Assembly (NCBI GenBank): GCA_947503625.1
Contig: CANNEK010000001.1
Location: 1,048,152 to 1,112,151 of the forward strand
Reading direction: 5' to 3'
Source of the DNA: an uncultured Kordiimonas sp.
Lineage (GTDB): Bacteria > Pseudomonadota > Alphaproteobacteria > Sphingomonadales > Kordiimonadaceae
Length of the DNA: 64,000 bases
Shown piece by piece: positions 15,743 through 25,036 of this stretch. The notes below the pieces were generated by a model. It worked only from the letters and a program-made list of their open reading frames with translations. It did not search any database and was not told the origin of the DNA. Position 1 is the stretch's first letter; the number at the start of each line of letters is the position of its first letter. Position numbers and translations under genes: made by a program.

Positions 15743-18283
15743 TTACTTGTTCCACTCAACCGTTTCAAAAAAACGGCAAGCCGTTTCGCATTGACCCATC
15801 AATTGTGGCGTCAACTTTTCTATCTCACGCCAGTTCTCTTCGCGCACATGGTATTCGATCGCCTGTGCTGCCTCCGCAAGATCATCTGCCCCAATCACAC
15901 CACAACTACCGGCGATGGAATGGGCGGAATAACGGACCCTTTCCGGATCCTTGCGGGCAACAGATATTTCCAACTCACGGATAAACCGCGGAATATCGCG
16001 CATAAACATATCGACCAGCACTCGTGATCGCGCGTTCAGGTCACCATATATTTCCAACAGTTTAGTCAGGTCGATTCCGGCCTTTTCAGCCTCCTCAACA
16101 ATCGAGACTTTACCCGCCTTTGATTTCAGGATCGGGTAATCTTCGAGAATCAGGGCTTCATCATAATTTGCCTCCACACGCGGGCAGTCCTTGCTTAGCC
16201 ATTTATCAAGTGTTTTGGCGAGTGTGGCGATATCGACCGGCTTGCTAACATAGTCATCCATGCCAGCCTCTCGGCTCAATTCAATATCTTCAGGCAGGAA
16301 ACTTGCCGACAAAGCAACAACGGGCAATCTGTCAGGCCTGCCCTCTTCATCAGAGCGTAGTTTTCGCACAACCTCAAAGCCTTCAATGTCGGGCATGAAA
16401 CAGTCTATAAATGCGAGGTGAAATGCACCGATGTCTTCGGTTAGAGATCTGATTGCATCCCTGCCGTTTTCAACAATCCGGACAGATACTGACAAGTGTT
16501 CAAGCATTCGCCTGAGAACAAACTGGTTGGTTCGCGAGTCATCTGCGATCAACACCTTTGCGCCTGGAAAACGTATCCGTGACCAGGCAGAAGCAGGTTT
16601 GGGAGCATCGGAAACCGAGCCCTCGTTCACCATTTTGACGCTACTTTCCTGTCTGTCCACAAGACCAGTCACGCCAGAAACCAAGGCGTCAGCCCTGATC
16701 ACTTTCATAATAATGTGGTTAATCTCATAGCCTCGGAGACGGGAAATTAGAGAGCGACTTGATCTTCTAATCATAACACCGACCGGAATATCCGATAATC
16801 GTTCTCGTTGCCTTATTTCGCGAAGCCAGTGTATGCAATGATGATGGTGAACGGTTTCATCAATGAGAATGGCGTCAAAAGGGTGTCCTTTCAGCATCGA
16901 CGTAAGCAACTGCTCGCCCGCCTCCGGTGCGTCGCTTACATGGATCACGTCTGCTTTTTGGCGCAGCAATGTATCGCGAACCGAACGCATGGCAACATTC
17001 GCATCACCCAGCAACATTACACGGCTTCCCCGAAGTAGCTCGGTCTTGTCAGGTTGTTCTCCAGAACAAGAAACTTCAACGGTGAACCTAAAAGTTGAAC
17101 CATTTCCAGCTTCACTTTCGGCGTTGATACTACCGTTCATGAGTTCCACCAGACGCTTGCTGATCGCAAGCCCCAGCCCAGTACCGCCATATTTCCGGCT
17201 GGTATCAGCGCTAGCCTGCTCGAAAGGTGAAAACAATCGGGATTTTTGTTCTTCGTCCATTCCAATGCCGGTATCCGACACCTCAAAACAAAGTTCATCG
17301 GTCGTATCGGTTTTTTCCCTGTACGTGACACTGATAAGAACATGTCCAACGGTGGTAAACTTTATTGCGTTGCCAACCAAGTTGAGCAGAACCTGGCTAA
17401 CTCGTTTGGGGTCGCATTCCAGTATATCCGGAACTGAGTGGTCAATTGACACAACCAATTCCACATCTTTCAACCAGGCCCTGGACGCCAATTGATCGAC
17501 AGCACCATGAACCAAATCTGAGACACTAACTCTTTTGAGGCTGATTTCGAGTTTACCAGCATCTATCTTTGAAAAATCCAGAATGTCATCAATTATTTCA
17601 AGAAGATAACCTGCGCTATCCTGGCAAATCTTAATAAGAGAATTCTGATCTTCGTCCGGCTTGGTATTGGAAAGAAGCTCAAGTGTACCGAGAATCCCGT
17701 GCATCGGTGTGCGAATTTCGTGGCTGACTGATGCAAGAAATAATGATCTGGCTGCAGCTTTGGCTTCAACGACTTGACGCAGCCTTTCGCTGCGTTCGAG
17801 GTCTTGCATATCAGCGTAGTTTCGAAGAGCACCAATAACGGTGGTGATCAGGCGTTCTTGCGTCAGATCAGTTTTAGATCTGTAATCGTTAATATCATAT
17901 TTGAGGACGACCTCAGCTTCCGGCGCCTGCCCCGGCTGGCCGGTCCGCAATACAATACGGACGCGCTGGTTGTTCATTTCATTTCTGATTTTCTCGACAA
18001 GCTTCAAGCCCGAATCGTCACTCTCCATGACTACGTCAAGCAAGATGACAGCGATATCCGGCATTTCTGCAAGATACTCTTCGGCCTCTTCCGCTGAGTG
18101 AGCGCTCAGGAAATCAATTTGTGCACCACGAAAGCCGATACTGTGCAGGTTGAGTTTTGTAAGAGTATGAACCTCTGGTTCATCGTCTACAATCAAGACC
18201 TTCCAGTTAGGCGTCGGCATGCTTTCAGGCGCAGTAGGCGCTTCTTGTTCCTCTGCTGCGGCGAACAAATAATTATCCTGCAT
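15743..18283 (-). CDS. Hybrid histidine kinase with N-terminal receiver, two C-terminal receivers and HPt
   Basis: The domain order over 846 residues is: an N-terminal receiver (KVLIVDDEPEVHTL, phospho-Asp in VILLDVVM, about 28-150); HisKA with ASVSHEIRTPMHG (H188); HATPase_c (GGTGLGLAISKRL); a degenerate receiver-like segment (SRVMLLGDANVAM); a canonical receiver (KVLIADDSRTNQFVLRRML); and a C-terminal HPt domain with HSIAGSCGVIGADDL. There is no membrane segment, so it is a cytosolic phosphorelay hub fed by another protein through the N-terminal receiver. The separate sensor kinase at 10289, which has no receiver of its own, is a plausible donor, though this is inference. It is convergent with the HopA1 gene. 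Confidence 0.92.
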   Translation of the reverse strand: MQDNYLFAAAEEQEAPTAPESMPTPNWKVLIVDDEPEVHTLTKLNLHSIGFRGAQIDFLSAHSAEEAEEYLAEMPDIAVILLDVVMESDDSGLKLVEKIRNEMNNQRVRIVLRTGQPGQAPEAEVVLKYDINDYRSKTDLTQERLITTVIGALRNYADMQDLERSERLRQVVEAKAAARSLFLASVSHEIRTPMHGILGTLELLSNTKPDEDQNSLIKICQDSAGYLLEIIDDILDFSKIDAGKLEISLKRVSVSDLVHGAVDQLASRAWLKDVELVVSIDHSVPDILECDPKRVSQVLLNLVGNAIKFTTVGHVLISVTYREKTDTTDELCFEVSDTGIGMDEEQKSRLFSPFEQASADTSRKYGGTGLGLAISKRLVELMNGSINAESEAGNGSTFRFTVEVSCSGEQPDKTELLRGSRVMLLGDANVAMRSVRDTLLRQKADVIHVSDAPEAGEQLLTSMLKGHPFDAILIDETVHHHHCIHWLREIRQRERLSDIPVGVMIRRSSRSLISRLRGYEINHIIMKVIRADALVSGVTGLVDRQESSVKMVNEGSVSDAPKPASAWSRIRFPGAKVLIADDSRTNQFVLRRMLEHLSVSVRIVENGRDAIRSLTEDIGAFHLAFIDCFMPDIEGFEVVRKLRSDEEGRPDRLPVVALSASFLPEDIELSREAGMDDYVSKPVDIATLAKTLDKWLSKDCPRVEANYDEALILEDYPILKSKAGKVSIVEEAEKAGIDLTKLLEIYGDLNARSRVLVDMFMRDIPRFIRELEISVARKDPERVRYSAHSIAGSCGVIGADDLAEAAQAIEYHVREENWREIEKLTPQLMGQCETACRFFETVEWNK

Positions 18284-18489
18284 CGACCCCTGTTCCGAGT
18301 GGATTTGAAGTTAAGACTGCCACCCTACTTAGGATATCCCGCCAAGGAAAGAAGGTTTTTATAAGAATTGTATTGATTTTTTATGTTTGAAAGCTGAATG
18401 GACAGGTTAGCGCGCAACCATTTTCACAAAAAATCGAGCGACCATGCCTGAAAACATGAGGAGTTCAACCAATTCAACCATACCGATAA

Positions 18490-19902
18490 CTATTCGATAC
18501 GATCCTGAGAAAGTGTATTGGCAGCGGCCTCTTCGCCTGCCAACTTACCCAGCGTGACAGCCGTACATAGACCCATACCCGGCAGATAACCCCAAACCGA
18601 CGGCCCAGAAACACTTCGCGCCGCGCCTCCTCCGGCAAAAAGATTGGGGAAGGTTCCTCCATCTATCCTTTTGACACGGGCTTTTTCATCAACACAGAGC
18701 CCACCCTGGGTGTGAAACAGTGCTCCGGTGACCTTGATGGCATAGAAAGGCGCATTAAGTTGCTCAACGTTTTCCAGATCGCGGCCGAAAGCGTCTTTCT
18801 GAACTCCCGATTTGCATTCGGAAACGATTGTCATGGCTCCTGCCAGTGCTTCTTCCGGTACACGCATTTGTTGTGCCAGCCCTTCCCAAGAACCAGCACT
18901 TTTGGCCAAGCCCAATGAGACCGCGTCCTTATACTCATCGAAACTGGCATGGGCTTCCGAATGTAACCTCTCATCGTAAACAATCCAGCAAATGCCGTCG
19001 GGTTGCTGCAGGATAGTCAGTGCCTGCCCAGAGATATCATGAAGTTCATTTTCGAACCGATTTCCGCTCGCGTTGACCTGCACACCACCACCGATCAGAA
19101 GAGTGTGAGGTATGACAAGATTACCCGGGCTACTCAATGATCCAAGCGCCTGATATGCACCCAAATCCGCAACTTCAGCACCAATCGCCTGCCCCCACAG
19201 AAGGGCATCGCCGACATTGCCTTCATGGCCGTAATACTGAGCACCCTCCAATTCAGGCATATGCTTGTTTATCAGCTCTTCGTTCGCTCCATATCCACAA
19301 CTTGCAAGGATTAGCTGTTCTACGCCGATGTTTTCAGTTTCACCCGGACGCTCCACCCGCACACCTAATACACGTTCTTCATCATCAACGATTAGACTAG
19401 TGACGCGGGCCTGCGTAAGGATATCGACACCGGCTCGCTCCGCTGCCGACAACAACATCCCCATTAGAACCTCTCCGGAGCGACCCGGCGGCATATGAAG
19501 GCGGGGAACTCGATGTCCGAGACCTGACCATTGGGTTTCAACCTCCAGATCAAAACCAAGGTCCTCGATCAACCAGTCCAGCGTTGGGCCGGAATTTTCT
19601 GCGATCGTACGGGCAAGCCCCGGGTCAGTCTGGCCTTTTGTAATGCCCAGAATATCATCCATCAGCCATAACGCCTGATCCTGAACGCGACTGCGCCTTT
19701 GAGCCGCCGTCCCTGCACCACAAATACCACCATATGACATTGCTGTTGAGCCCGCAGGGTGCGCATCTCTTTCCAGAACCACAACGTCGGCACCTTGCTG
19801 CCGAGCAGAAATGGCAGCAGTCAGTCCGCATGCACCTCCACCAACGATGACCACCGGGACGGTATAATCGGGGCTGAATTCAGGGTCTCTAATAATGGAC
19901 AT
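18490..19902 (-). CDS. FAD-binding flavoprotein (fumarate reductase/ketosteroid dehydrogenase-like)
   Basis: A 470-residue FAD_binding_2 family oxidoreductase. The dinucleotide-binding start VVIVGGGACGLTAAISARQ is followed by an acidic residue at the strand end (VVLERD) and the family's AGSTAMSYGG flavin-contact loop. The C-terminus has GGLCVDEKARVKRIDGG...LFAGGGAARSVSG, the usual closing motif. Members introduce or reduce C=C bonds next to carbonyls. There is no Tat or Sec signal, so it is cytosolic. GAGAAGAGAG precedes the ATG. It is divergent from a MarR gene with a palindrome between them, so it is probably a target of that repressor and works with the MmgE/PrpD, HapK-like and SDR genes on the other side. 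Confidence 0.82.
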   Translation of the reverse strand: MSIIRDPEFSPDYTVPVVIVGGGACGLTAAISARQQGADVVVLERDAHPAGSTAMSYGGICGAGTAAQRRSRVQDQALWLMDDILGITKGQTDPGLARTIAENSGPTLDWLIEDLGFDLEVETQWSGLGHRVPRLHMPPGRSGEVLMGMLLSAAERAGVDILTQARVTSLIVDDEERVLGVRVERPGETENIGVEQLILASCGYGANEELINKHMPELEGAQYYGHEGNVGDALLWGQAIGAEVADLGAYQALGSLSSPGNLVIPHTLLIGGGVQVNASGNRFENELHDISGQALTILQQPDGICWIVYDERLHSEAHASFDEYKDAVSLGLAKSAGSWEGLAQQMRVPEEALAGAMTIVSECKSGVQKDAFGRDLENVEQLNAPFYAIKVTGALFHTQGGLCVDEKARVKRIDGGTFPNLFAGGGAARSVSGPSVWGYLPGMGLCTAVTLGKLAGEEAAANTLSQDRIE

Positions 19903-19988
19903 TCGCTCGACTCTCTTCTCGGCGGGTCACGCCAGCAGTACCTGGGTGATCTTTCTTGGCCTGACAGTGATTAGCAGCGATAATTCAC

Positions 19989-20010
19989 TTGATAAAAAGC
20001 TTTATGTCAA
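19989..20010. promoter_or_regulatory. Imperfect palindrome, candidate MarR operator
   Basis: An imperfect 22-base palindrome runs from TTGA (19989) to TCAA (20010), centred on AAGCTT. It lies between the divergent flavoprotein and MarR genes. MarR proteins typically bind 16-20 base palindromes in just this position and repress both directions. Confidence 0.4.
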
Positions 20011-20088
20011 GATATATTGATCACTGAAATTAGTGTTTGCGACGACGGGTGTGGTTGCAAACTGGCCAATTCGGGGAGAGCTGGCACA

Positions 20089-20592
20089 GTGAATTCAGAA
20101 GAAGACAGACTTGATCGCCTTAGCCGAAAATGGTCGGAAACCAGAGCGGATATGGACATATCTCCCTGGCAGGTCTGGGGAAGAATTACGCGCATCAACG
20201 ACATCTTTTTGCAAAGCCTTGGCAAATTACTGGCGCAGCATGGTTTAAGTTATTCCGAACTACAGACACTTGGCGCGCTCATTCTCGCTGGTCCACCTTT
20301 CGAAGCGAAGCCGAACGAAATCTCGCGCCATAACCTTCTGACATCGGGAGGGATGACCAATGTTCTGACGCGGATGGAAAAGAAAGGCCTTATCGAACGC
20401 AGGAAAGACCCAGAAGACAAACGCAGTGTCATCGTTTCTGTCACGGATGCCGGGCTTTCCACCTTTGACGAGGTTATCGGCAAGGAAAACGCCATTGAAC
20501 ATCGCATGCTTGCCGGAATTTCCGAAGACGAACGCCACAGCGTGGCGCAGGTATTGAGGAAAATTCTTATGTCGATCGACGAAGAGGATTGA
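20089..20592 (+). CDS. MarR-family transcriptional regulator
   Basis: Read from the GTG at 20089 (GGGGAG about 12 bases upstream), the product is 167 residues, typical for MarR. A TTG at 20017 would add 24 residues that look non-coding. The winged helix is visible: LSYSELQTLGALILAG, the recognition helix LLTSGGMTNVLTRMEKKGLI, and the wing ERRKDPEDKRSVIVSVTDAG with its conserved D-x-R basic turn. MarR proteins are usually dimeric repressors released by a small aromatic or lipophilic ligand. It is followed after 5 bases by the MmgE/PrpD gene, forming the first gene of an apparent operon to 23123. Confidence 0.9.
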   Translation: MNSEEDRLDRLSRKWSETRADMDISPWQVWGRITRINDIFLQSLGKLLAQHGLSYSELQTLGALILAGPPFEAKPNEISRHNLLTSGGMTNVLTRMEKKGLIERRKDPEDKRSVIVSVTDAGLSTFDEVIGKENAIEHRMLAGISEDERHSVAQVLRKILMSIDEED

Positions 20593-20597
20593 TTGAC

Positions 20598-21947
20598 ATG
20601 CTGAAAAGTATCGCCAGTTTTGCCACAACGCTGAATTCTTCTGATATACCTCAGCCCTCTGTAGCATCAGCCAAAGTATTTCTGGCAGACACATTAGCGT
20701 GTGCTCTTGCGGGCAGTGCCTCGACTGCCAACGATGCCATGGCAACAGCGTTTACGCGACAGGAAGGTGAATACAGCCTTCCCGGTCGGCCGGAAAGAGT
20801 TAGCCGGGACAATGCTGCTATCATGACAGCTCATGCCATTCATTGCCTTGAATGGGATGCTGTACACGAGCCAGCCGTTGTGCATGCCATGTCAGTGACC
20901 ACCGGCGCCTTGTGGGCGGAATGCCAAAGCCACAATGGCATCAGCGGAATCGAATTTTTGACCGCTATCACAGTTGGCGTGGACATAGCATCAAGGCTGG
21001 GTATCGCAGCGGAAGCTCCTTTAAGGTTCTTCAGACCTGCGACTGCCGGATTGCTGGGCGCAACTGCCGCTGTCGCGCGTATGCGTGGCTTATCGGAAAG
21101 TCAAACTGCTCATGCCATCAGCCTTGGTTACAGTCAGGTCCACGGCACGATGCAGGCCCACCTGGAAGGAACACCGACGCTTGCTGTGCAAGTTGCCTTG
21201 TCTGCGAGGGCCGCTCTGAATGCGTGCGACATGGCGCAAGCAGGAATGACGGGGCCTTCCGATATTTTCAACGGACCTTTTGGTTATTTTAACTTGATTG
21301 AGGAAAAAGGCGATACGGACAAGGCCTTCAAAACGCTGGGGCAGAGTTTTGCAATCGATGACTTGTCAATTAAGCCCTACCCATCCGGCAGGGCCAGTCA
21401 CGGCGCTCTTTCGACAGTGCTGAAGCATCTGGATATCGGCGATGTCACAGCCCGGTCGTTTGCCGGCATGACCGCTTATGTACCCACCCTGATCCACCGA
21501 CTGGTAGGCCGACCGCACAAAGACGATATGGGGCAGGCATACGCACGCCTGTGCCTGCCTTTCCTGGTCGGCCTGGCGTTACGGGATGGGAGAATTGACC
21601 CTCGCCGCTTTACAGATGCGGATTTCCGGGATCCCCGCATAGCAGCAGTTGCAGCGAAAGTTGCGATAGAAGTAGATGACAACCCGGATCCCAACGCTTT
21701 AGCGCCTCAACGGATTGTGCTGCGACTGAGCGATGGCTCGGAGATCGATGAACCTGTCCCTGCAGTGCTTGGCGCTCCGGAAGCCAAACTCTCCGCGGAA
21801 CAGCGATATGACAAATTCGCCTTTGCAGCCTCAATAGCCAAGACACCTTTAAGTTCTTCACTGGCGGACAGCATTTGGTCCAATCTCAAGCACCTGGAAC
21901 AGGTCCCGGACTGCAGCAATTTGTGGCACTCACTTTCAAATAAATAG
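20598..21947 (+). CDS. MmgE/PrpD family protein
   Basis: A 449-residue protein of the family that includes 2-methylcitrate dehydratase (PrpD), cis-aconitate decarboxylase and many enzymes of unknown substrate. Visible family features are VFLADTLACALAGS, AAIMTAHAIHCLEWDAVHEPAVVHA (corresponding to the usual D-D-x-H region) and IKPYPSGRASHGAL, the conserved K-P-Y-P-S/C-x-R-x-x-H block. No prpB, prpC or propionate genes are nearby, so a role as methylcitrate dehydratase is unlikely. It may dehydrate or decarboxylate a pathway intermediate. The ATG at 20598 has GAAGAGGA upstream; a TTG three codons earlier is possible. Confidence 0.85.
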   Translation: MLKSIASFATTLNSSDIPQPSVASAKVFLADTLACALAGSASTANDAMATAFTRQEGEYSLPGRPERVSRDNAAIMTAHAIHCLEWDAVHEPAVVHAMSVTTGALWAECQSHNGISGIEFLTAITVGVDIASRLGIAAEAPLRFFRPATAGLLGATAAVARMRGLSESQTAHAISLGYSQVHGTMQAHLEGTPTLAVQVALSARAALNACDMAQAGMTGPSDIFNGPFGYFNLIEEKGDTDKAFKTLGQSFAIDDLSIKPYPSGRASHGALSTVLKHLDIGDVTARSFAGMTAYVPTLIHRLVGRPHKDDMGQAYARLCLPFLVGLALRDGRIDPRRFTDADFRDPRIAAVAAKVAIEVDDNPDPNALAPQRIVLRLSDGSEIDEPVPAVLGAPEAKLSAEQRYDKFAFAASIAKTPLSSSLADSIWSNLKHLEQVPDCSNLWHSLSNK

Positions 21948-21972
21948 CAACTCTCAACTCAAGGACACCATC

Positions 21973-22284
21973 ATGACAACAATAGTCGTTCTGTTTAACC
22001 TGAAGCCCGGCGTCTCCAAGACAGACTATGAGGCGTGGGCAAAATCGACGGACATTCCTAACGTGAGAGGCCTCAAGTCCATATCAGGATTCGACGTTCT
22101 TCGCACCACCGGACTGCTAGGCACCGAAGATGCCAGCCCCTACGAGTATATCGAGATTATTACCGTCAAGGATATGGCTCTGTTTGGTGAAGAAGTTGGC
22201 ACTGAAACAATGACAAAAGTCGCCGCTGAATTTCAAACAGTGGCGGACGCACCTCAGTTTATCATGACTGAATCAATCGAATAG
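21973..22284 (+). CDS. REDY-like/HapK-type small dimeric alpha/beta barrel protein
   Basis: This 103-residue protein begins MTTIVVLFNLKPGVSKTDYEAWA and contains VRGLKSISGFDVLR. These are hallmarks of the REDY-like HapK family, a ferredoxin-like dimeric alpha/beta barrel group named after proteins of prodiginine clusters but widespread in proteobacteria with no proven reaction. AAGGACACC is the ribosome site. It sits between MmgE/PrpD and an SDR, with 8 bases to the SDR start, so it is clearly in the operon. It could be an intermediate-handling or cofactorless enzyme for the same substrate. No prodiginine genes are present. Confidence 0.75.
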   Translation: MTTIVVLFNLKPGVSKTDYEAWAKSTDIPNVRGLKSISGFDVLRTTGLLGTEDASPYEYIEIITVKDMALFGEEVGTETMTKVAAEFQTVADAPQFIMTESIE

Positions 22285-22292
22285 GCCGCATC

Positions 22293-23123
22293 ATGACAAA
22301 AATACTGGAAGGAAAAGTCGCGATCGTTACCGGCTCTGGCCGCAAACTTGGGTTGGGACAGGGTATCCTCAAAGCGTTTGCGGATGAAGGGGCCAAGATA
22401 GTTGTCACAGATCTGGGCACGCCATCCGATCATATGGAAGCTGGTGACATCGGGACAACAACAGAAATGGAAGATATTGCCGAAGACCTCAGGTCTTCGG
22501 GAGCTGAAGTTCTGACCATTGCCACCGATGTTCGCGACGAAGCTCAGGTTAAAAACCTGATAGCAAAAACTGTCGAAACTTTTGGTCGATTGGATATTCT
22601 CGTCAATAACGCTGGCATTGGCTACATCATGAAGCCGATTTTTGAACTTTCCGGTGACGAATGGGACGCCGTTTTGGATGTAAATCTTAAAGGCGCTTTT
22701 CTTTGCACCAAACACGCCGCTTTTGCGATGAAAGACACCGGAGGGCGCATTATTAACGTTGCCAGTCAAGCCGCCAAAAGCGGGTTTCCCCATATGGCAG
22801 CTTACACATCCTCAAAGCATGGCATGATTGGACTTACACGCTCAAACGCTGTTGAACTGGGAGGACTGGGCATCACCGTGAACGCAGTGTGTCCAAATCA
22901 CGTCACTACCGGTTTGGGAGCAAAACAAAACGAGTATTTCTCGAAGTTGCTGGGTTTTGACAGCGTTGATGCCTATTTGACAAACATGAAGCAAAAAAAC
23001 CCTCTTGGACGCCCTGGTTTGGTTACTGACACTGCAGCCGCCTGTGTGTTTTTTGCCTCTGATGCAGCTTGCTACATCACCGGCGAAGCCATGAACGTTT
23101 CTGGTGGTGAAGAGATGCATTGA
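22293..23123 (+). CDS. Short-chain dehydrogenase/reductase
   Basis: A classical SDR of 276 residues. The cofactor-binding glycine motif is TGSGRKLGLGQG (slightly expanded from TGxxxGxG). NNAGIGY follows, then the catalytic Ser in INVASQAAKS and Tyr/Lys in YTSSKHG. The C-terminus ITGEAMNVSGGEEM is typical. The acidic residue in IVVTDLGT suggests NAD(H) preference. It probably oxidises or reduces a hydroxyl/keto group on the same substrate as the flavoprotein and MmgE/PrpD protein. It is the last gene of the MarR operon; about 300 bases of AT-rich sequence follow. Confidence 0.9.
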   Translation: MTKILEGKVAIVTGSGRKLGLGQGILKAFADEGAKIVVTDLGTPSDHMEAGDIGTTTEMEDIAEDLRSSGAEVLTIATDVRDEAQVKNLIAKTVETFGRLDILVNNAGIGYIMKPIFELSGDEWDAVLDVNLKGAFLCTKHAAFAMKDTGGRIINVASQAAKSGFPHMAAYTSSKHGMIGLTRSNAVELGGLGITVNAVCPNHVTTGLGAKQNEYFSKLLGFDSVDAYLTNMKQKNPLGRPGLVTDTAAACVFFASDAACYITGEAMNVSGGEEMH

Positions 23124-23169
23124 CAAACGCCTCAGGCATTGACGGACCAACTACTTCTATAAATATTTT

Positions 23170-23257
23170 CGATAGAAATGATCTAAATCAATAGATAAAT
23201 TCTATCGCTTTGTCGCACTGCGCACTCTTTCCGTATGTGTGCACAGTCCTATATAAT
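23170..23257 (+). promoter_or_regulatory. Intergenic region 23124-23421: inverted repeat and promoter-like box
   Basis: The 298-base gap between the SDR and the methyltransferase holds no convincing gene. CGATAGAA (23170-23177) and TTCTATCG (23200-23207) form a perfect 8-base inverted repeat with a 22-base spacer. A TATAAT box lies at 23252-23257 with no clear -35. This suggests the methyltransferase module has its own promoter. Confidence 0.35.
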
Positions 23258-23421
23258 GTCATCTACTGATTGCTTCAGACCGTAGGAAAATGCGTATTCA
23301 ACTCGAAATGCGGCGCAAAAACAAAGCTGCCAAGAACGTTAAAACGCATGACAAATGTCATGGTCGCAAACAGACGGTACCAATATTTCTCTCCTGAACA
23401 ACGTATTCGGAGTTTTTTAAA

Positions 23422-24621
23422 ATGAGCCAAAATTCGCAGGACCAGGCACCAGCATGGCACAATGTAGAAGCACATGGCATATTCCCCAAACATAGCCATG
23501 ATGATGTTGCGCGTTTCAACTACATAGCAACCATGAACAAGTACCTTTCCCAGACACTGGGCGAAGGCAACGCACTCGCTTATGAAAAACGGGTTGAACC
23601 CAAGCATACCAAAACCAATCAGCGCGCGCCCGTTAGCCGCCATGAAATCAGGTCTGCAATGAACGGTGACCCGTTTCATGCTGTGTGGAGTGCGGCAAAA
23701 CGCAATACAATGGAACAGCGTCAACAGATAAGTCGTTCAATTGTAATGCCACAGGTGATGGACCTGGCGAAAAAGGCACAGGAATTGATCTCTGAAAAAG
23801 GCAATCTGGAGCTGGACTCAACAACAGAGCTGCCAAGCTATATTGCGTCTGTTGACCATCACTGTATGCCAGGCAGCTATCATACCGAACTGATCGAAGG
23901 TGATGTCTCCGCTGGAGCTAACTATGACGCAGGTATATTCGCGACAACAGGCGGGGGCATGGGCCCCTTGAGCGACGGCGCTGGCCGCGCGGTTGTTAAG
24001 TGGCTGAAAAACAATCATCCTGATTTCCGCCCTGTTCGAATTCTCGAAATCGGATGCACCATTGGGCACACGCTTTTGCCAGTTGCGGAAGCGTTTCCTG
24101 ATGCAACCGTTATCGGGGTGGATGTTGGTGCACCTGTGCTCAGATACGGCGCCGCGCGCGCTGCATCCCTTGGTGTCGACAATGTAACCTTTGTTCAAGC
24201 AAACGGCGAAGGTTTATCACGCTATGATGATGAAAGCTTCGACTTCATCTATACCTCAATGTTCCTTCACGAAACATCGAACAGAGCCATGGGCAGCGTT
24301 ATGACAGAAGTATCACGTTTGCTAAAACCAGGTGGACTGACCTTGCATCTGGAGCAACCGAGCTACTCGGAAGATATGCCTCTTTACGAGCAGTTCATCC
24401 GGGACTGGGATGCGCACAACAACAATGAACCATTCTGGACAACGCTGCATGACATAGACATCAAGAATGTTCTGGCAGAGAACGGGTTTCAATCGTCAGA
24501 ACTATTTGTTGCGCCAATTGCGGTGGCGAAACCTGACACACTTAATGAAGATGAACCACCGCTTGAAGACCATGGACGCGCTGCGGCATGGCTCGGTTAT
24601 GGCGCATGGAAAGGATATTGA
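23422..24621 (+). CDS. Class I SAM-dependent methyltransferase-like protein, copy A of a duplicated module
   Basis: The 399 residues comprise an N-terminal helical domain of about 180 residues and a class I methyltransferase domain. The SAM-binding loop reads LEIGCTIGHTLLP, where the usual GxGxG is replaced by GCTIGH. The acidic strand is VIGVDVGAP, and FDFIYTSMFLHE is motif IV. The same unusual features, plus GSYHTE, WDAHNNNEP and a WLGYGAWK ending, recur in the protein at 26080, so the two are paralogues of one family I cannot name. The small-protein gene downstream starts within the stop region (TGATGTG), implying coupled translation. Confidence 0.75.
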   Translation: MSQNSQDQAPAWHNVEAHGIFPKHSHDDVARFNYIATMNKYLSQTLGEGNALAYEKRVEPKHTKTNQRAPVSRHEIRSAMNGDPFHAVWSAAKRNTMEQRQQISRSIVMPQVMDLAKKAQELISEKGNLELDSTTELPSYIASVDHHCMPGSYHTELIEGDVSAGANYDAGIFATTGGGMGPLSDGAGRAVVKWLKNNHPDFRPVRILEIGCTIGHTLLPVAEAFPDATVIGVDVGAPVLRYGAARAASLGVDNVTFVQANGEGLSRYDDESFDFIYTSMFLHETSNRAMGSVMTEVSRLLKPGGLTLHLEQPSYSEDMPLYEQFIRDWDAHNNNEPFWTTLHDIDIKNVLAENGFQSSELFVAPIAVAKPDTLNEDEPPLEDHGRAAAWLGYGAWKGY

Positions 24622-24622
24622 T

Positions 24623-24988
24623 GTGACTTCAGATTTTTCCAAAGAGATCAACTGGTCCGCAAAAGGCAAACGCCCGCAATTCCTTGGTGACAAATCCCAG
24701 GAACATCTGATGTCCATGACACTGGCGCTACTGCAGGAGCTTGCCGTAACGCGCGAACGCCTGGATACGCTTGAGCGCATACTAGACAAACAAGCCGTTG
24801 TCGCCAAAAGCGATATTGACGGGTTTGCGCCAGATGAAGAAGCCTCTGCTGAACGGCAGGCGCGCCAGCACCAGCTTATTTCAACTGTAATGCGTTCACT
24901 TGAACAAGAAGTGCATGCGATGAAGCAACAACCAGCCGAAACCAGCGAACCGCTGCATGTCGTGCAACCAAACGACCGCGTCGCCTAG
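24623..24988 (+). CDS. Small helical protein paired with methyltransferase, copy A
   Basis: Read from the GTG at 24623, just after the methyltransferase stop with GGAAAGG upstream, this is 121 residues; an ATG at 24599 in the overlap is the alternative. It starts with INWSAKGKRPQFLGD, continues with a long heptad-like helix (ALLQELAVTRERLDTLERIL) and ends in an acidic linker and second helix. The 106-residue protein at 25725 has the same plan (LNLDTKGRRPHFFDD, then a coiled coil), so these are homologues. A role as partner subunit of the methyltransferase is likely from the pairing, but the function is unknown. Confidence 0.7.
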   Translation: MTSDFSKEINWSAKGKRPQFLGDKSQEHLMSMTLALLQELAVTRERLDTLERILDKQAVVAKSDIDGFAPDEEASAERQARQHQLISTVMRSLEQEVHAMKQQPAETSEPLHVVQPNDRVA

Positions 24989-25006
24989 CACGGTAGAAGA
25001 ATTTAT

Positions 25007-25030
25007 GCCTTCGCACCATGATGCGGAGGC
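25007..25030. terminator. Hairpin between convergent genes, candidate bidirectional terminator
   Basis: GCCTTCGCA (25007-25015) pairs with TGCGGAGGC (25022-25030) through one G-T wobble around a 6-base loop. ACTTTT follows on the plus strand and ATAAATTCTT on the minus strand. It sits between the convergent ends of the small-protein and membrane-protein genes. The T-runs are short, so termination efficiency is uncertain. Confidence 0.5.
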
Positions 25031-25036
25031 AGACTT

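Noticed and set aside
20598-21947. 2-methylcitrate dehydratase (prpD) of propionate catabolism.
   Set aside because: No prpB, prpC or acnD neighbours; the surrounding genes point to another substrate.
21973-22284. Prodiginine pigment biosynthesis, from the RedY/HapK name.
   Set aside because: No other pigment genes are present; the family is common outside such clusters.
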